The notes beneath the pieces are model-generated. The model ran no database searches. It was not told the DNA's origin and saw only the letters and a list, made by a program, of their open reading frames with translations. From an uncultured Prevotella sp. (lineage in GTDB: Bacteria; Bacteroidota; Bacteroidia; Bacteroidales; Bacteroidaceae): a stretch of DNA of 32,187 nt. The stretch is taken from contig ONAE01000031.1 of NCBI GenBank assembly GCA_900315695.1, forward strand, positions 1-32,187, written 5' to 3'. Both the position numbers and the translations under genes were made by a program. Shown one piece after another: positions 1 to 6,112 of this stretch; the stretch's first letter is position 1; every line of letters begins with the position of its first letter.

Positions 1-252
1 GACACCCCACGCACCAAAGTCGCAGAAGAGATACTGAACAGAGTTCTGTGAGAACACGCCAATATTCTCCTGTACCTTCACGCCAAGGTTCAAGAGAGCA
101 TTAGATACCCTCTTCACCATATCCGAGAACTGATTCCAGGAATAGGATTTCCACTCCGACCCACCAAAGTCCTTATAAATCAGAACTTCGCGGTCGCCAT
201 ATTTCTCCGCCTGATCATGGATCAAACGCGATAAGTGACTGTTCGTCTGCAT
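1..252 (-). CDS. Long-chain acyl-CoA synthetase (AMP-binding enzyme), N-terminal part
   Basis: This is the first 84 codons of an AMP-binding enzyme; the rest lies beyond the window edge. It starts at ATG 252 with MQTNSHLSRLIHDQAEKYGD and continues through VLIYKD, YSWNQFSDMV, VSNALLNLGV and NIGVFSQNS. This is the usual opening of long-chain fatty acid-CoA ligases: an N-terminal helix, then a 'sharing the call' strand and the helix before the first Rossmann-like subdomain. Family members activate fatty acids with ATP and CoA through an acyl-adenylate. The catalytic P-loop-like motif is not in the window, so substrate range cannot be judged. It has its own promoter just upstream and is probably not part of the thiamine operon that ends at 311. 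Confidence 0.85.
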   Translation of the reverse strand, partial: MQTNSHLSRLIHDQAEKYGDREVLIYKDFGGSEWKSYSWNQFSDMVKRVSNALLNLGVKVQENIGVFSQNSVQYLFCDFGAWGV

Positions 253-274
253 ATATACTTTCGTTAATCCGCTG

Positions 275-306
275 CAAAAGTACGTAAAATGATGCAGATA
301 GCCAAA
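275..306 (-). promoter_or_regulatory. Promoter of the acyl-CoA synthetase gene
   Basis: Reading the minus strand, TTTG (303-306) is followed after exactly 20 nt by TACTTTTG (275-282). This matches the Bacteroidota sigma-ABfr consensus TTTG-N19-20-TAnnTTTG. The expected start site leaves a leader of about 15-20 nt before ATG 252. Confidence 0.7.
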
Positions 307-310
307 TTAT

Positions 311-916
311 CTAAGGATTATTTTCATTGTCGCCTTTCAACCTAAAAGAATCACCTGCCGACTCGTTCAGGGTGCCTTGCCACCACTGGCGATAAGAATA
401 GGCTTGCCAAAGAAGTCCTTCGGAAGAGAGTGCGTTGCAATTCATGTTGAAGATGCTCACCTGTTGCCCCTTGAAGGATGCGAATTCCGACTCACCTTCC
501 GCAACCACAAACCAGCCGTAATCCGTAGCCAGGAGAGGTTCGATGCCCATCTCCTGCATATATCTGACTATCAGCGAGATATTTCCCAATGTATGATCCT
601 CACGCTGGCCTGTGGCACCCAGATAGATAATGCGCCTCATACCCTTCGACAGACAGTAACGCGTGGCCTTTGTCAGATCGTTGTCCTCCTGTTCATCGAT
701 CTGTATCAGACGATCCCTCAGATCCTCTGGCACTGAGTCACCATCGCCTACGATGGCATCGGCCTGAGGATAGTGGTTCACAGCCCCATCACAGGCACAG
801 ACAAACGGAGCCCGATCCAACAAGCCCAATGGTATCTCTGCATGAGGGAAATCACCATGAGCCAGAATCACAGCGTCGAAACTGCCGATCTTATGTATGA
901 GCGGATACTTTTTCAT
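311..916 (-). CDS. Thiamine pyrophosphokinase
   Basis: A 201-residue enzyme that transfers pyrophosphate from ATP to thiamine to make TPP in the cytoplasm. The family signatures are clear: an aspartate-rich GDGDS near residues 57-61, DNDLTKA around 78-84, and GATGQREDHTLGN around 100-112, corresponding to the GxxGxRxDH motif that binds nucleotide and thiamine. Length fits the bacterial TPK family. Its start (ATG 916) overlaps the end of the PnuT-like gene by 26 bp, so translation is probably coupled. It is the last gene of the riboswitch-controlled operon receptor-permease-kinase, where phosphorylation would trap imported thiamine. The role is strongly supported by motifs and context together. 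Confidence 0.93.
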   Translation of the reverse strand: MKKYPLIHKIGSFDAVILAHGDFPHAEIPLGLLDRAPFVCACDGAVNHYPQADAIVGDGDSVPEDLRDRLIQIDEQEDNDLTKATRYCLSKGMRRIIYLGATGQREDHTLGNISLIVRYMQEMGIEPLLATDYGWFVVAEGESEFASFKGQQVSIFNMNCNALSSEGLLWQAYSYRQWWQGTLNESAGDSFRLKGDNENNP

Positions 917-1496
917 CTTGCATCAACCTTTTCCACTTATAATAACCCATCACGGCAATCAGGACATAAAGTCCGTAAAGTCCTGCCTTGAAAGGAATAC
1001 CCTTCTGCACATAGAGGATCGTACACACCACATCTACTACCATCCAGAAGAACCATTGTTCGATATATTTCCTTGCCAAAGCCCAGAGACCCACAAACGA
1101 CAGAGCGTTCGTGAAGGAGTCGAGCACAGGGACAGTAGAGTTAGTCCAGGTAATCAGCACATAATACGTCAGTCCCCACGCCACGAAGAAGAATACGACT
1201 ATAGGCAGATAAAGCCTTGCCGGGGTATGGGTGATTGGCATCACTGATGTCGTCTGATTCTTCTTGCGTCCGAATTTCCAAACAGCATAGCCATAGACAG
1301 CAGCTAATGTGTAGTAACAGGCCATACCTGCATCCCCATAGAGTCCATGACTCCAATACAGCCAGATATCAAGAGCGGGCATGATGATGCCAAGTACCCA
1401 GAGGGCTATAGACGCACGATACTCGAGCCAGATGTAGATCAGGCCGAGTACCGTTGTCAATATGTCGAGCCAATGCTCGTTTAGAAATTCCTGCAT
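891..1496 (-). CDS. pnuT: PnuC-family permease, likely thiamine transporter PnuT
   Basis: A 201-residue integral membrane protein with about seven hydrophobic segments, including those near residues 10-25, 30-48, 58-74, 92-114, 124-140, 147-164 and 172-188. Conserved PnuC-family features are IYIWLEYRAS near the N terminus, YGDAGMACYYTLAAVYGYAVW, and the C-terminal WFFWMVVDVVCTILYVQKG segment. PnuC proteins are facilitators for vitamins such as nicotinamide riboside. Members placed between a TonB receptor and thiamine pyrophosphokinase under a TPP riboswitch are assigned to thiamine (PnuT), and that is exactly the arrangement here. It begins at ATG 1496, one base after the receptor's stop codon. 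The substrate is inferred from context, not from binding residues. Confidence 0.88.
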   Translation of the reverse strand: MQEFLNEHWLDILTTVLGLIYIWLEYRASIALWVLGIIMPALDIWLYWSHGLYGDAGMACYYTLAAVYGYAVWKFGRKKNQTTSVMPITHTPARLYLPIVVFFFVAWGLTYYVLITWTNSTVPVLDSFTNALSFVGLWALARKYIEQWFFWMVVDVVCTILYVQKGIPFKAGLYGLYVLIAVMGYYKWKRLMQDEKVSAHT

Positions 1497-1497
1497 A

Positions 1498-3813
1498 TTA
1501 GAAATTGATAGAGAGATGTGCCATCATATTGAATGGTGCCGAAGGTGCGAAACCAGCCTCATACTGGTCGGATTTATCCCAGCCCGTAGCTATCAGCTTG
1601 CCATTCTCCTTCGTGAAGGCTGGTGCTGCCCAACCGTTATTGTCGAATTTGGCAGAGAAGATATTGTAGAGCGTGATACCTGCCGTGAGCTCCTTCACCC
1701 CTAACTGCTTCAGGCTGAACGTATAGCTGAGGTCGATATTGGTGGTGAAGTGTCCGTCGAGCATCATACTGACATCGACGGGTTTGCCATTGTCGTCGAG
1801 TGTCTGATAGCTCTTGAAACCTGTGTTCGTCAGATACTGATCACCTACATACTGACTCTGAATGCTGGCATTCATGCCTTTATACTTGAAGTTGAGGATA
1901 TTGTTGAAGATGAAGTCAGGCGAGAACGACAGCGGGGTATCACCCAGACTCTCCACAGAGCCATCCATCAGCGTCACTTCCCAGTTCTCAGCACGATTCT
2001 TCGAAAAAGTGGCGTTGGCATCCCAGCGGAACCAATCGATTGGTTTCCAAGCAGCCTCCAGCTCTACGCCCAGTCGATAGCTCTTACCTACATTCTTGGC
2101 GATAGCTTCGCCGATAGGATTCAACTCACCCGTCAGCACAAACTGATCACGATAGCTCATCCAGTAGAGATTAGCGCCAACAGTGAACTTCTCGCTCTGG
2201 AACTTATAGCCTGCCTCCAGATCATTCAGTCGCTCAGCTTTCAGCTCCGTACCTATATTATCCTCATAGTCATTACGTGTGGGCTCCTTATGGGCGATGG
2301 CATACGAGGCATAGACTTTATGATGAGGCGTGATGTCGTAGTTCAGACCAAACTTCGGATTGAAGAAGTTGAAGGTGTCGTCGATCACATATTTCCCATC
2401 AGGATTAGCCCCTTGCCAGTCGCCTGGGTCCTGCATCTGATAGCCGATATGGCGATATTGCAAGTCGAGGAAACCATTCAGTCCAGGCAGGAAATCGTAG
2501 TTCACCTTGCCATAGATGTTCCAGTCGGTCTTCTTCGCATTATTACGATAATACTCGTAGTCAGGCAGCAGTTCGAGACCTTCTGGCACATGCTTTACCC
2601 ATTTCACCAGTCCGAAGTGATCACCATCATACTTGTTCCATCCGCCACCCAGGATCGCCTCGATGTTATCGTGGTTGTTATAGATCAGTGAGGCCACAAA
2701 GGCAAAAAAATCGTTATCCATCTTCTTCTGACGAATCAGGTCGCTCTTCATCTTTGGATTACCACCAGCCTCAGGATCGAACCAAGCACCATAGGGGAGA
2801 TACTCAATCAGTTTGCGGCCAGTCTTATATTCCTCGTAGTAACCCTGTCCCTTTGTATAATGTCCTGTCACATTCAGAGCCAGATCATTAGACAGGTTCT
2901 GGTTCCACAGCAACTGATAGTTCTGCTGATGATAGTTGTCAGTCTGATTATCATAGTAATGCACGTTGCCTTGTTCGTCGTAGTATTCACCACAGGAGTT
3001 ATAGGTGCGTCCATAGAGACTCTGCTCATACTTCGAGGTGTAGTTCCAGGCGTGATAGGTCTCCTCGACACCATTCCAGGTAATGAACTTCACGACAGTG
3101 TTGTCAGAGAAGTAGCCTGCCTGAACCAGATAACTGTTCAACTTTGTAGAGGCGCGATCGAGATAACCCTTCGAGCCGATGTTCGAGAGTCGTCCCTGAA
3201 TACCCCAGTGGTCTTTGATCAGACCCGTTCCGAAGCGCAGTGTCTCCTTATGCGAATAGTAGGAGCCACCAGAAAGGTCGAGTCCGAAGTAAGGTGTCAT
3301 TCCGATATTCTCCGTCTGCATATTCAGCGTTGCGCCAAAGGCACCAGCACCATTCGTCGAAGTACCCACACCACGCTGGATCTGCATCGTCTGCACACTA
3401 CTGGCGAAGTCGCCCATATTCACCCAATAGAGCTGGGCACTCTCCGCATCGTTCATTGGGATACCGTTGGCAGTGATGTTGATGCGGCTCGGATCAGTAC
3501 CACGCACTCGCAGCGAGGTATAGCCAATACCATTACCGGCATCAGAGGTCATCGTGATGCTGGGAGTCAGTGAGAGCAGGTAAGGGACATCCTGTCCGAA
3601 GTTCACGGCTTTCAGTTCTTCCCTCGACATGTTGGTGTAAGCCACAGGTGTCTTCTTCGACGCACGGGTAGAAACCACCTGCACCCCCTGCAACTCTATT
3701 GATGTGAGTGTATCGAGTTCGCTCGGATCATTCTCTGGCAACGCCAGTGGTTTCTTCGATTGCATACTCACAACGCACAAAAGCGCAGTCATTCCTAAAA
3801 AAAATCTTTTCAT
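1498..3813 (-). CDS. TonB-dependent outer-membrane receptor, likely for thiamine
   Basis: A 771-residue receptor. Residues 1 to about 20 form a signal peptide. A TonB-box-like stretch follows (LQGVQVVSTRA), then a plug domain to about residue 170 with the typical LRVRGTDPSRINITANGIPMND, and a long beta-barrel that ends in phenylalanine, as usual for outer-membrane proteins. It has no N-terminal carboxypeptidase-like domain and no SusD partner, which separates it from SusC glycan importers. It is the first gene after a TPP riboswitch and precedes a PnuT-like permease and thiamine pyrophosphokinase, so it probably brings thiamine or its phosphates across the outer membrane using TonB energy. 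The large plus-strand open frames inside it are shadows. Confidence 0.92.
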   Translation of the reverse strand: MKRFFLGMTALLCVVSMQSKKPLALPENDPSELDTLTSIELQGVQVVSTRASKKTPVAYTNMSREELKAVNFGQDVPYLLSLTPSITMTSDAGNGIGYTSLRVRGTDPSRINITANGIPMNDAESAQLYWVNMGDFASSVQTMQIQRGVGTSTNGAGAFGATLNMQTENIGMTPYFGLDLSGGSYYSHKETLRFGTGLIKDHWGIQGRLSNIGSKGYLDRASTKLNSYLVQAGYFSDNTVVKFITWNGVEETYHAWNYTSKYEQSLYGRTYNSCGEYYDEQGNVHYYDNQTDNYHQQNYQLLWNQNLSNDLALNVTGHYTKGQGYYEEYKTGRKLIEYLPYGAWFDPEAGGNPKMKSDLIRQKKMDNDFFAFVASLIYNNHDNIEAILGGGWNKYDGDHFGLVKWVKHVPEGLELLPDYEYYRNNAKKTDWNIYGKVNYDFLPGLNGFLDLQYRHIGYQMQDPGDWQGANPDGKYVIDDTFNFFNPKFGLNYDITPHHKVYASYAIAHKEPTRNDYEDNIGTELKAERLNDLEAGYKFQSEKFTVGANLYWMSYRDQFVLTGELNPIGEAIAKNVGKSYRLGVELEAAWKPIDWFRWDANATFSKNRAENWEVTLMDGSVESLGDTPLSFSPDFIFNNILNFKYKGMNASIQSQYVGDQYLTNTGFKSYQTLDDNGKPVDVSMMLDGHFTTNIDLSYTFSLKQLGVKELTAGITLYNIFSAKFDNNGWAAPAFTKENGKLIATGWDKSDQYEAGFAPSAPFNMMAHLSINF

Positions 3814-3870
3814 ACCTTTAGTTGTACCTTTAATTAATAATAATGTAAAGGGGGTAAGTGTGTATCCTTT

Positions 3871-3950
3871 ATTCCATCCCTACGCCAGCATAATCTGGAT
3901 CAGGTTAGAGGGTATCATCTCAGCCTGCACCCGCAGGCACCCCTTGAAAT
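3871..3950 (-). promoter_or_regulatory. TPP riboswitch (THI element)
   Basis: Read on the minus strand, this contains the invariant THI-box parts in order: GGGGTGCC, the P3 hairpin arms around GCCTGC/GCAGGC, CTGAGATGATACCC, ACCTGATCCAGATTATGC and GGCGTAGGGA. P1 closes between 3945-3950 and 3871-3876 with six pairs, one of them G-U. The aptamer begins where transcription should start. TPP binding normally lowers expression of the genes downstream, here the receptor, permease and kinase. The expression platform lies in 3814-3870. A CCTTTA stretch there (minus strand, 3846-3851) can pair either with the aptamer's AAGGGG or with the TAAAGG copies beside the start codon (3815-3820, 3827-3832), which suggests control of translation. 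Confidence 0.95.
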
Positions 3951-3956
3951 CGGCTG

Positions 3957-3987
3957 CAAAGGTAGTGTTTTTTTTCGATTCAGCGAA
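3957..3987 (-). promoter_or_regulatory. Promoter of the thiamine operon
   Basis: On the minus strand TACCTTTG (3957-3964) is a -7 box, with TTCG (3984-3987) 19 nt upstream as a weak -33 box. The predicted start falls at or just before the first base of the riboswitch P1 stem. Confidence 0.65.
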
Positions 3988-4049
3988 GGAAAAGCGTATT
4001 TATTTTCATGATTTTGTTTGAGAAGCTAATCTGAACCAAGCGAATAGAC

Positions 4050-4135
4050 TTTACAAACCAATGCCTGAGAATCGCGCAGGATTCACCAACCCGAACTCAT
4101 GCCTCAAATACGCGAATTATGACCCGTTTTGTAAA
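4050..4135. repeat. Spaced inverted repeat TTTACAAA/TTTGTAAA
   Basis: A perfect 8-bp inverted pair at 4050-4057 and 4128-4135 encloses a 70-bp segment that is more GC-rich than its surroundings. There is no sign of a transposase. The function is unknown, and chance is a real possibility in AT-rich DNA. Confidence 0.35.
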
Positions 4136-4201
4136 CTATTGACACTCTGAGACTTATAAAACCGCCTCTTTTTTAGTTTCGAAGAATAGACTTGAAAAGT
4201 A

Positions 4202-4295
4202 ACTTTTTGAACCTCGTTTGGTTACTTTTTACTATTAATTCCGGCACTTTTCACCTTTAAATCTAGCACTTTTTCCCATTAAGGGGAACTATTTT
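4202..4295. repeat. Degenerate 22-bp-period repeat
   Basis: ACTTTT starts at 4202, 4224, 4246 and 4268, each exactly 22 bp after the last, with a degenerate fifth copy (TATTTT) at 4290. The middle two units also share flanking bases, reading AAAAGTGC followed by a GA-TTAA core on the minus strand. The first two units additionally form a 9-bp inverted pair (4195-4203 with 4221-4229). The spacing is close to two helical turns, so side-by-side protein binding or bent DNA is conceivable. It is not a CRISPR array because the units are too short and too divergent. Confidence 0.55.
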
Positions 4296-4587
4296 TTCAT
4301 AACTATGCAGTAAGAACTCCATAACCTAACGGCATGATCCCTTACTAGGAACGCCTGGTTTGCTTACTTCTCGCCCGCTGTCTCTCCCACCCATCTCCTA
4401 GAACACCCCGTTCCGAAGTGTTAAATTTAGGCACAATTCCTTTACACAATCAGCAAATGAGCAAATAACCTTCTCAAACTTGCTTTCTTTTATTCTAAAC
4501 AAATTATTCTGAGAGAATTATTTTATTTGAATAATTCGTTGCGATAAATAATAAATAGGGGCAATGGAAGGCTTGACTCTAGGCCTA

Positions 4588-5094
4588 CTACTTCTTAATG
4601 CTTTTATAAATAATCTTGCCAATACTTTCACCAGCTTCTTTCATTGGGTCACGCAAGGTGATGGCATCATTATCATCTCCTTCAGCTTTAAATCCAATTG
4701 TAGCTATTTTTTCTTTTGTCTCACTGTTGACAACATAAGCTTCTCCTTTAATAGAGCCTCCGCCATTAATGGTTAGTGGAACAATTACGAGTTCATAGGT
4801 TCCACTATTCTTAGAATTATCAAGTACTGCAGATAGGTGAGCTTTATATGTTTCCTCATTGAATTTAAGACAGAAATACTTTAAAGACTCCTGTTCCCAA
4901 TCATCAATTCTTGCTGCTTTGTCTAAAAAAACCTGAAAAGGTCTGTCCTTCTTATAAACAAGTTTAGAACAATCTAACTTGATGGTGATGTACTTTTCAC
5001 CTTTCATGCAACTAAGAGACCCTTCAATAACCTCTGCCCCATAAGCAAAAATAGCTAGGACACTAACGAAAGCAACAGCAAATGCTCTAAACAT
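4588..5094 (-). CDS. Small exported protein of unknown function
   Basis: I do not recognise this family. From ATG 5094 it encodes 168 residues beginning MFRAFAVAFVSVLAIFAYGA, a good signal peptide with a cleavage site near residue 20, so it is probably periplasmic. An upstream TTG at 5115 would only add seven charged residues before the signal peptide and is less likely. The mature part has alternating beta-like segments (YITIKLDCSK, YELVIVPLTI, KGEAYVVNSETKEKIATIGFKA) and ends in a lysine-rich helix (ESIGKIIYKSIKK). It is transcribed alone from the promoter at 5136-5165, just after the terminator of the toxin-antitoxin pair. Confidence 0.7.
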   Translation of the reverse strand: MFRAFAVAFVSVLAIFAYGAEVIEGSLSCMKGEKYITIKLDCSKLVYKKDRPFQVFLDKAARIDDWEQESLKYFCLKFNEETYKAHLSAVLDNSKNSGTYELVIVPLTINGGGSIKGEAYVVNSETKEKIATIGFKAEGDDNDAITLRDPMKEAGESIGKIIYKSIKK

Positions 5095-5135
5095 TGTGAT
5101 CTTATATTTATTCAAGTAAGTTAATAATCTGTTGG

Positions 5136-5165
5136 CAAAGATAAGAAATATTTCCGAAACTCAAA
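5136..5165 (-). promoter_or_regulatory. Promoter of the small exported protein
   Basis: On the minus strand TTTG (5162-5165) precedes TATCTTTG (5136-5143) by 18 nt. The -33 box sits inside the T-rich tail of the upstream terminator, so the two signals are packed together. The leader to ATG 5094 would be about 35 nt. Confidence 0.6.
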
Positions 5166-5198
5166 AGAAAAAGGCAGGGAATTTTTGAAATCCCTGCC
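5162..5198 (-). terminator. Rho-independent terminator of the toxin-antitoxin operon
   Basis: Perfect 8-bp stem GGCAGGGA/TCCCTGCC (5191-5198 with 5173-5180 on the minus strand), followed by TTTTTCTTTT. It begins 25 nt after the antitoxin stop codon. Confidence 0.85.
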
Positions 5199-5222
5199 AA
5201 ATAAGATAGAATACCTTACATA

Positions 5223-5534
5223 TTATAATATGGTAAGTGATACCTTCTTACCTAAACCTGCAAATATGCGGAAAAGTGTAGAAAGCTGGATGTCTGCGTG
5301 GCCATTCTCCAATTTGGAGATATAGCTTTTCTTGGTTCCAATCTTATCTGCCAATTCCTGTTGAGTAAGACCTGCAAGACGACGCTGCTCTTTCAGTGTC
5401 TCTGCCAAGCAGAAGGCTTCAGCATCTGCCTCAAACTTCATACGCTCTGGCGTTCCCATAGCACCATATTCCTCATTCAATATTTCATCGAATGAAGTGC
5501 AATTCATGATTGCTTTTTTCTTCTCGTCTGTCAT
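5223..5534 (-). CDS. higA: HigA-type antitoxin, XRE helix-turn-helix
   Basis: A 103-residue protein whose second half is an XRE/Cro-type helix-turn-helix: LKEQRRLAGLTQQELADKIG followed by TKKSYISKLENGHADIQLSTLFRIFAGLG. The N-terminal 45 residues are acidic and probably wrap the toxin. In HigB/HigA systems the antitoxin neutralises the toxin and represses the operon. The gene begins one base after the toxin's stop codon, giving the toxin-first order typical of HigBA. A strong hairpin terminator follows. Assignment to the family is secure; binding to the promoter region is inferred. Confidence 0.9.
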   Translation of the reverse strand: MTDEKKKAIMNCTSFDEILNEEYGAMGTPERMKFEADAEAFCLAETLKEQRRLAGLTQQELADKIGTKKSYISKLENGHADIQLSTLFRIFAGLGKKVSLTIL

Positions 5535-5535
5535 A

Positions 5536-5877
5536 TTACACCTTACTTTTAAAATATTCCTTTTTTATTGCTTCTGCACGTCTGATTTCTTTTGGCGGCG
5601 TCTTTTGACTTTTCTTTTGGATGCCATGAAACAGTACAATGACTGCACCTTCGTCAAAACAGCAGAATATCCGATAGATATTATTTCCAACCTCTACCCT
5701 AATCTCATATATTCCATCTGAGTTCTCTAAGTATCTAAAGAACTTTGCAGGAATCAATCGTTGGGTTTCAATCAGCTTCAGTACCTGATTTATCTTATCA
5801 CGGACAGGTGCTGTTTGTGCTACGTAGAATTCCTTATAGTAATTCCCGAACAATTTGATTGACCTGATCTTTTCCAT
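5536..5877 (-). CDS. higB: HigB/RelE-type toxin (phage-derived Gp49-like family)
   Basis: A 113-residue basic protein with the RelE-fold pattern of the Gp49-like/DUF891 group: an N-terminal strand and helices (VRDKINQVLKLIETQ), then FRYLENSDGIYEIRVEVGNNIYRIFCCFDEGAVIVLFHGIQKKSQKTP and a lysine/arginine-rich C-terminal helix. Members are mRNA interferases that cleave translated mRNA at the ribosome. The YEIRVE, YRIF and LFHGIQKKSQKTP blocks are the usual conserved core, so the toxin looks intact. It has a strong consensus promoter only 14 nt from its start and an unusually good Shine-Dalgarno sequence (GGAGG, 5885-5889) for this phylum. Confidence 0.9.
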   Translation of the reverse strand: MEKIRSIKLFGNYYKEFYVAQTAPVRDKINQVLKLIETQRLIPAKFFRYLENSDGIYEIRVEVGNNIYRIFCCFDEGAVIVLFHGIQKKSQKTPPKEIRRAEAIKKEYFKSKV

Positions 5878-5890
5878 CAGAAATCCTCCG

Positions 5891-5922
5891 CAAAGTTAAT
5901 CAATTAATGAACAACTTCCAAA
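5891..5922 (-). promoter_or_regulatory. Promoter of higB-higA with a very short leader
   Basis: On the minus strand TTTG (5919-5922), 20 nt, then TAACTTTG (5891-5898), an excellent consensus match. ATG 5877 is only 13 nt beyond the -7 box, so the mRNA leader would be about 5-10 nt and the GGAGG motif would lie at its very 5' end. Confidence 0.7.
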
Positions 5923-5976
5923 TAAATCAGTAACAATTTGACGCTTTAGCACTAAAAATAGTATTTTCTTTCTCAT
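5896..5976 (-). pseudogene. Stranded start of a lost exported protein (26 codons)
   Basis: From ATG 5976 a 26-codon frame reads MRKKILFLVLKRQIVTDLFG and stops inside the higB -7 box. The first ten residues look like the basic head and hydrophobic start of a signal peptide, but the hydrophobic core breaks off at once. It sits about 40 nt downstream of the copy A promoter, as the intact exported-protein gene sits downstream of copy B. It may be the remaining 5' end of a gene interrupted when the toxin-antitoxin pair arrived. Such a short frame could also be chance. Confidence 0.35.
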
Positions 5977-6017
5977 AATTAAATAGTTTAAGAGTTAAAC
6001 AAATATGATTTCACATG

Positions 6018-6047
6018 CAAAGATAAGGATTATTTCTGAAACTCAAA
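6018..6047 (-). promoter_or_regulatory. Promoter in repeat copy A
   Basis: On the minus strand TTTG (6044-6047), 18 nt, TATCTTTG (6018-6025), the same arrangement as copy B. It faces the 26-codon remnant and the higB promoter, and may add a longer transcript of the toxin-antitoxin operon. Confidence 0.5.
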
Positions 6048-6082
6048 AGAAAATGGCAGGGAAATATTGGAAATCCCTGCCA
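6044..6082 (-). terminator. Rho-independent terminator of the Na/Pi transporter gene
   Basis: Perfect 9-bp stem (6074-6082 with 6054-6062 on the minus strand), followed by TTTTCTTTTG. It lies 31 nt past the stop codon at 6113. Confidence 0.85.
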
Positions 6083-6112
6083 ATTATAGATTGGGTTGTC
6101 ACCAATATATGC

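Larger units (their letters stand above)
3988..4587. other. About 600 bp without a convincing gene
   Basis: No open frame here has coding character. What it does hold is a 22-bp-phased repeat (4202-4295), an 8-bp inverted pair at 4050-4057 and 4128-4135, a 10-bp direct repeat of GAATAGACTT at 4042-4051 and 4184-4193, and an AT-rich inverted pair at 4502-4509 and 4529-4536. The last pair could weakly terminate the minus-strand gene ending at 4588. Confidence 0.6.
5135..5200. repeat. Terminator-promoter direct repeat, copy B
   Basis: This 66-bp unit is nearly identical to 6017-6083, with roughly six substitutions and one single-base indel over the shared length by eye. Read on the minus strand it holds a strong hairpin terminator and then a TATCTTTG promoter. 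This copy lies between the antitoxin gene and the exported-protein gene. Confidence 0.85.
6017..6083. repeat. Terminator-promoter direct repeat, copy A
   Basis: A 67-bp partner of 5135-5200 in the same orientation, 816 bp away. It carries the terminator of the Na/Pi transporter gene and a promoter facing the toxin-antitoxin pair. The two copies bracket the pair completely. Confidence 0.85.

Noticed and set aside
1750-2691. 313-codon plus-strand open frame
   Set aside because: It lies wholly inside the TonB receptor gene on the other strand, has no start signals and no family features; the receptor has a full domain pattern. The same holds for 2860-3573.
4042-4193. GAATAGACTT direct repeats and the TTTACAAA inverted pair as ends of a small transposable element
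   Set aside because: No transposase, no consistent terminal inverted repeats with target duplication, and the motifs are short enough to arise by chance in AT-rich DNA.
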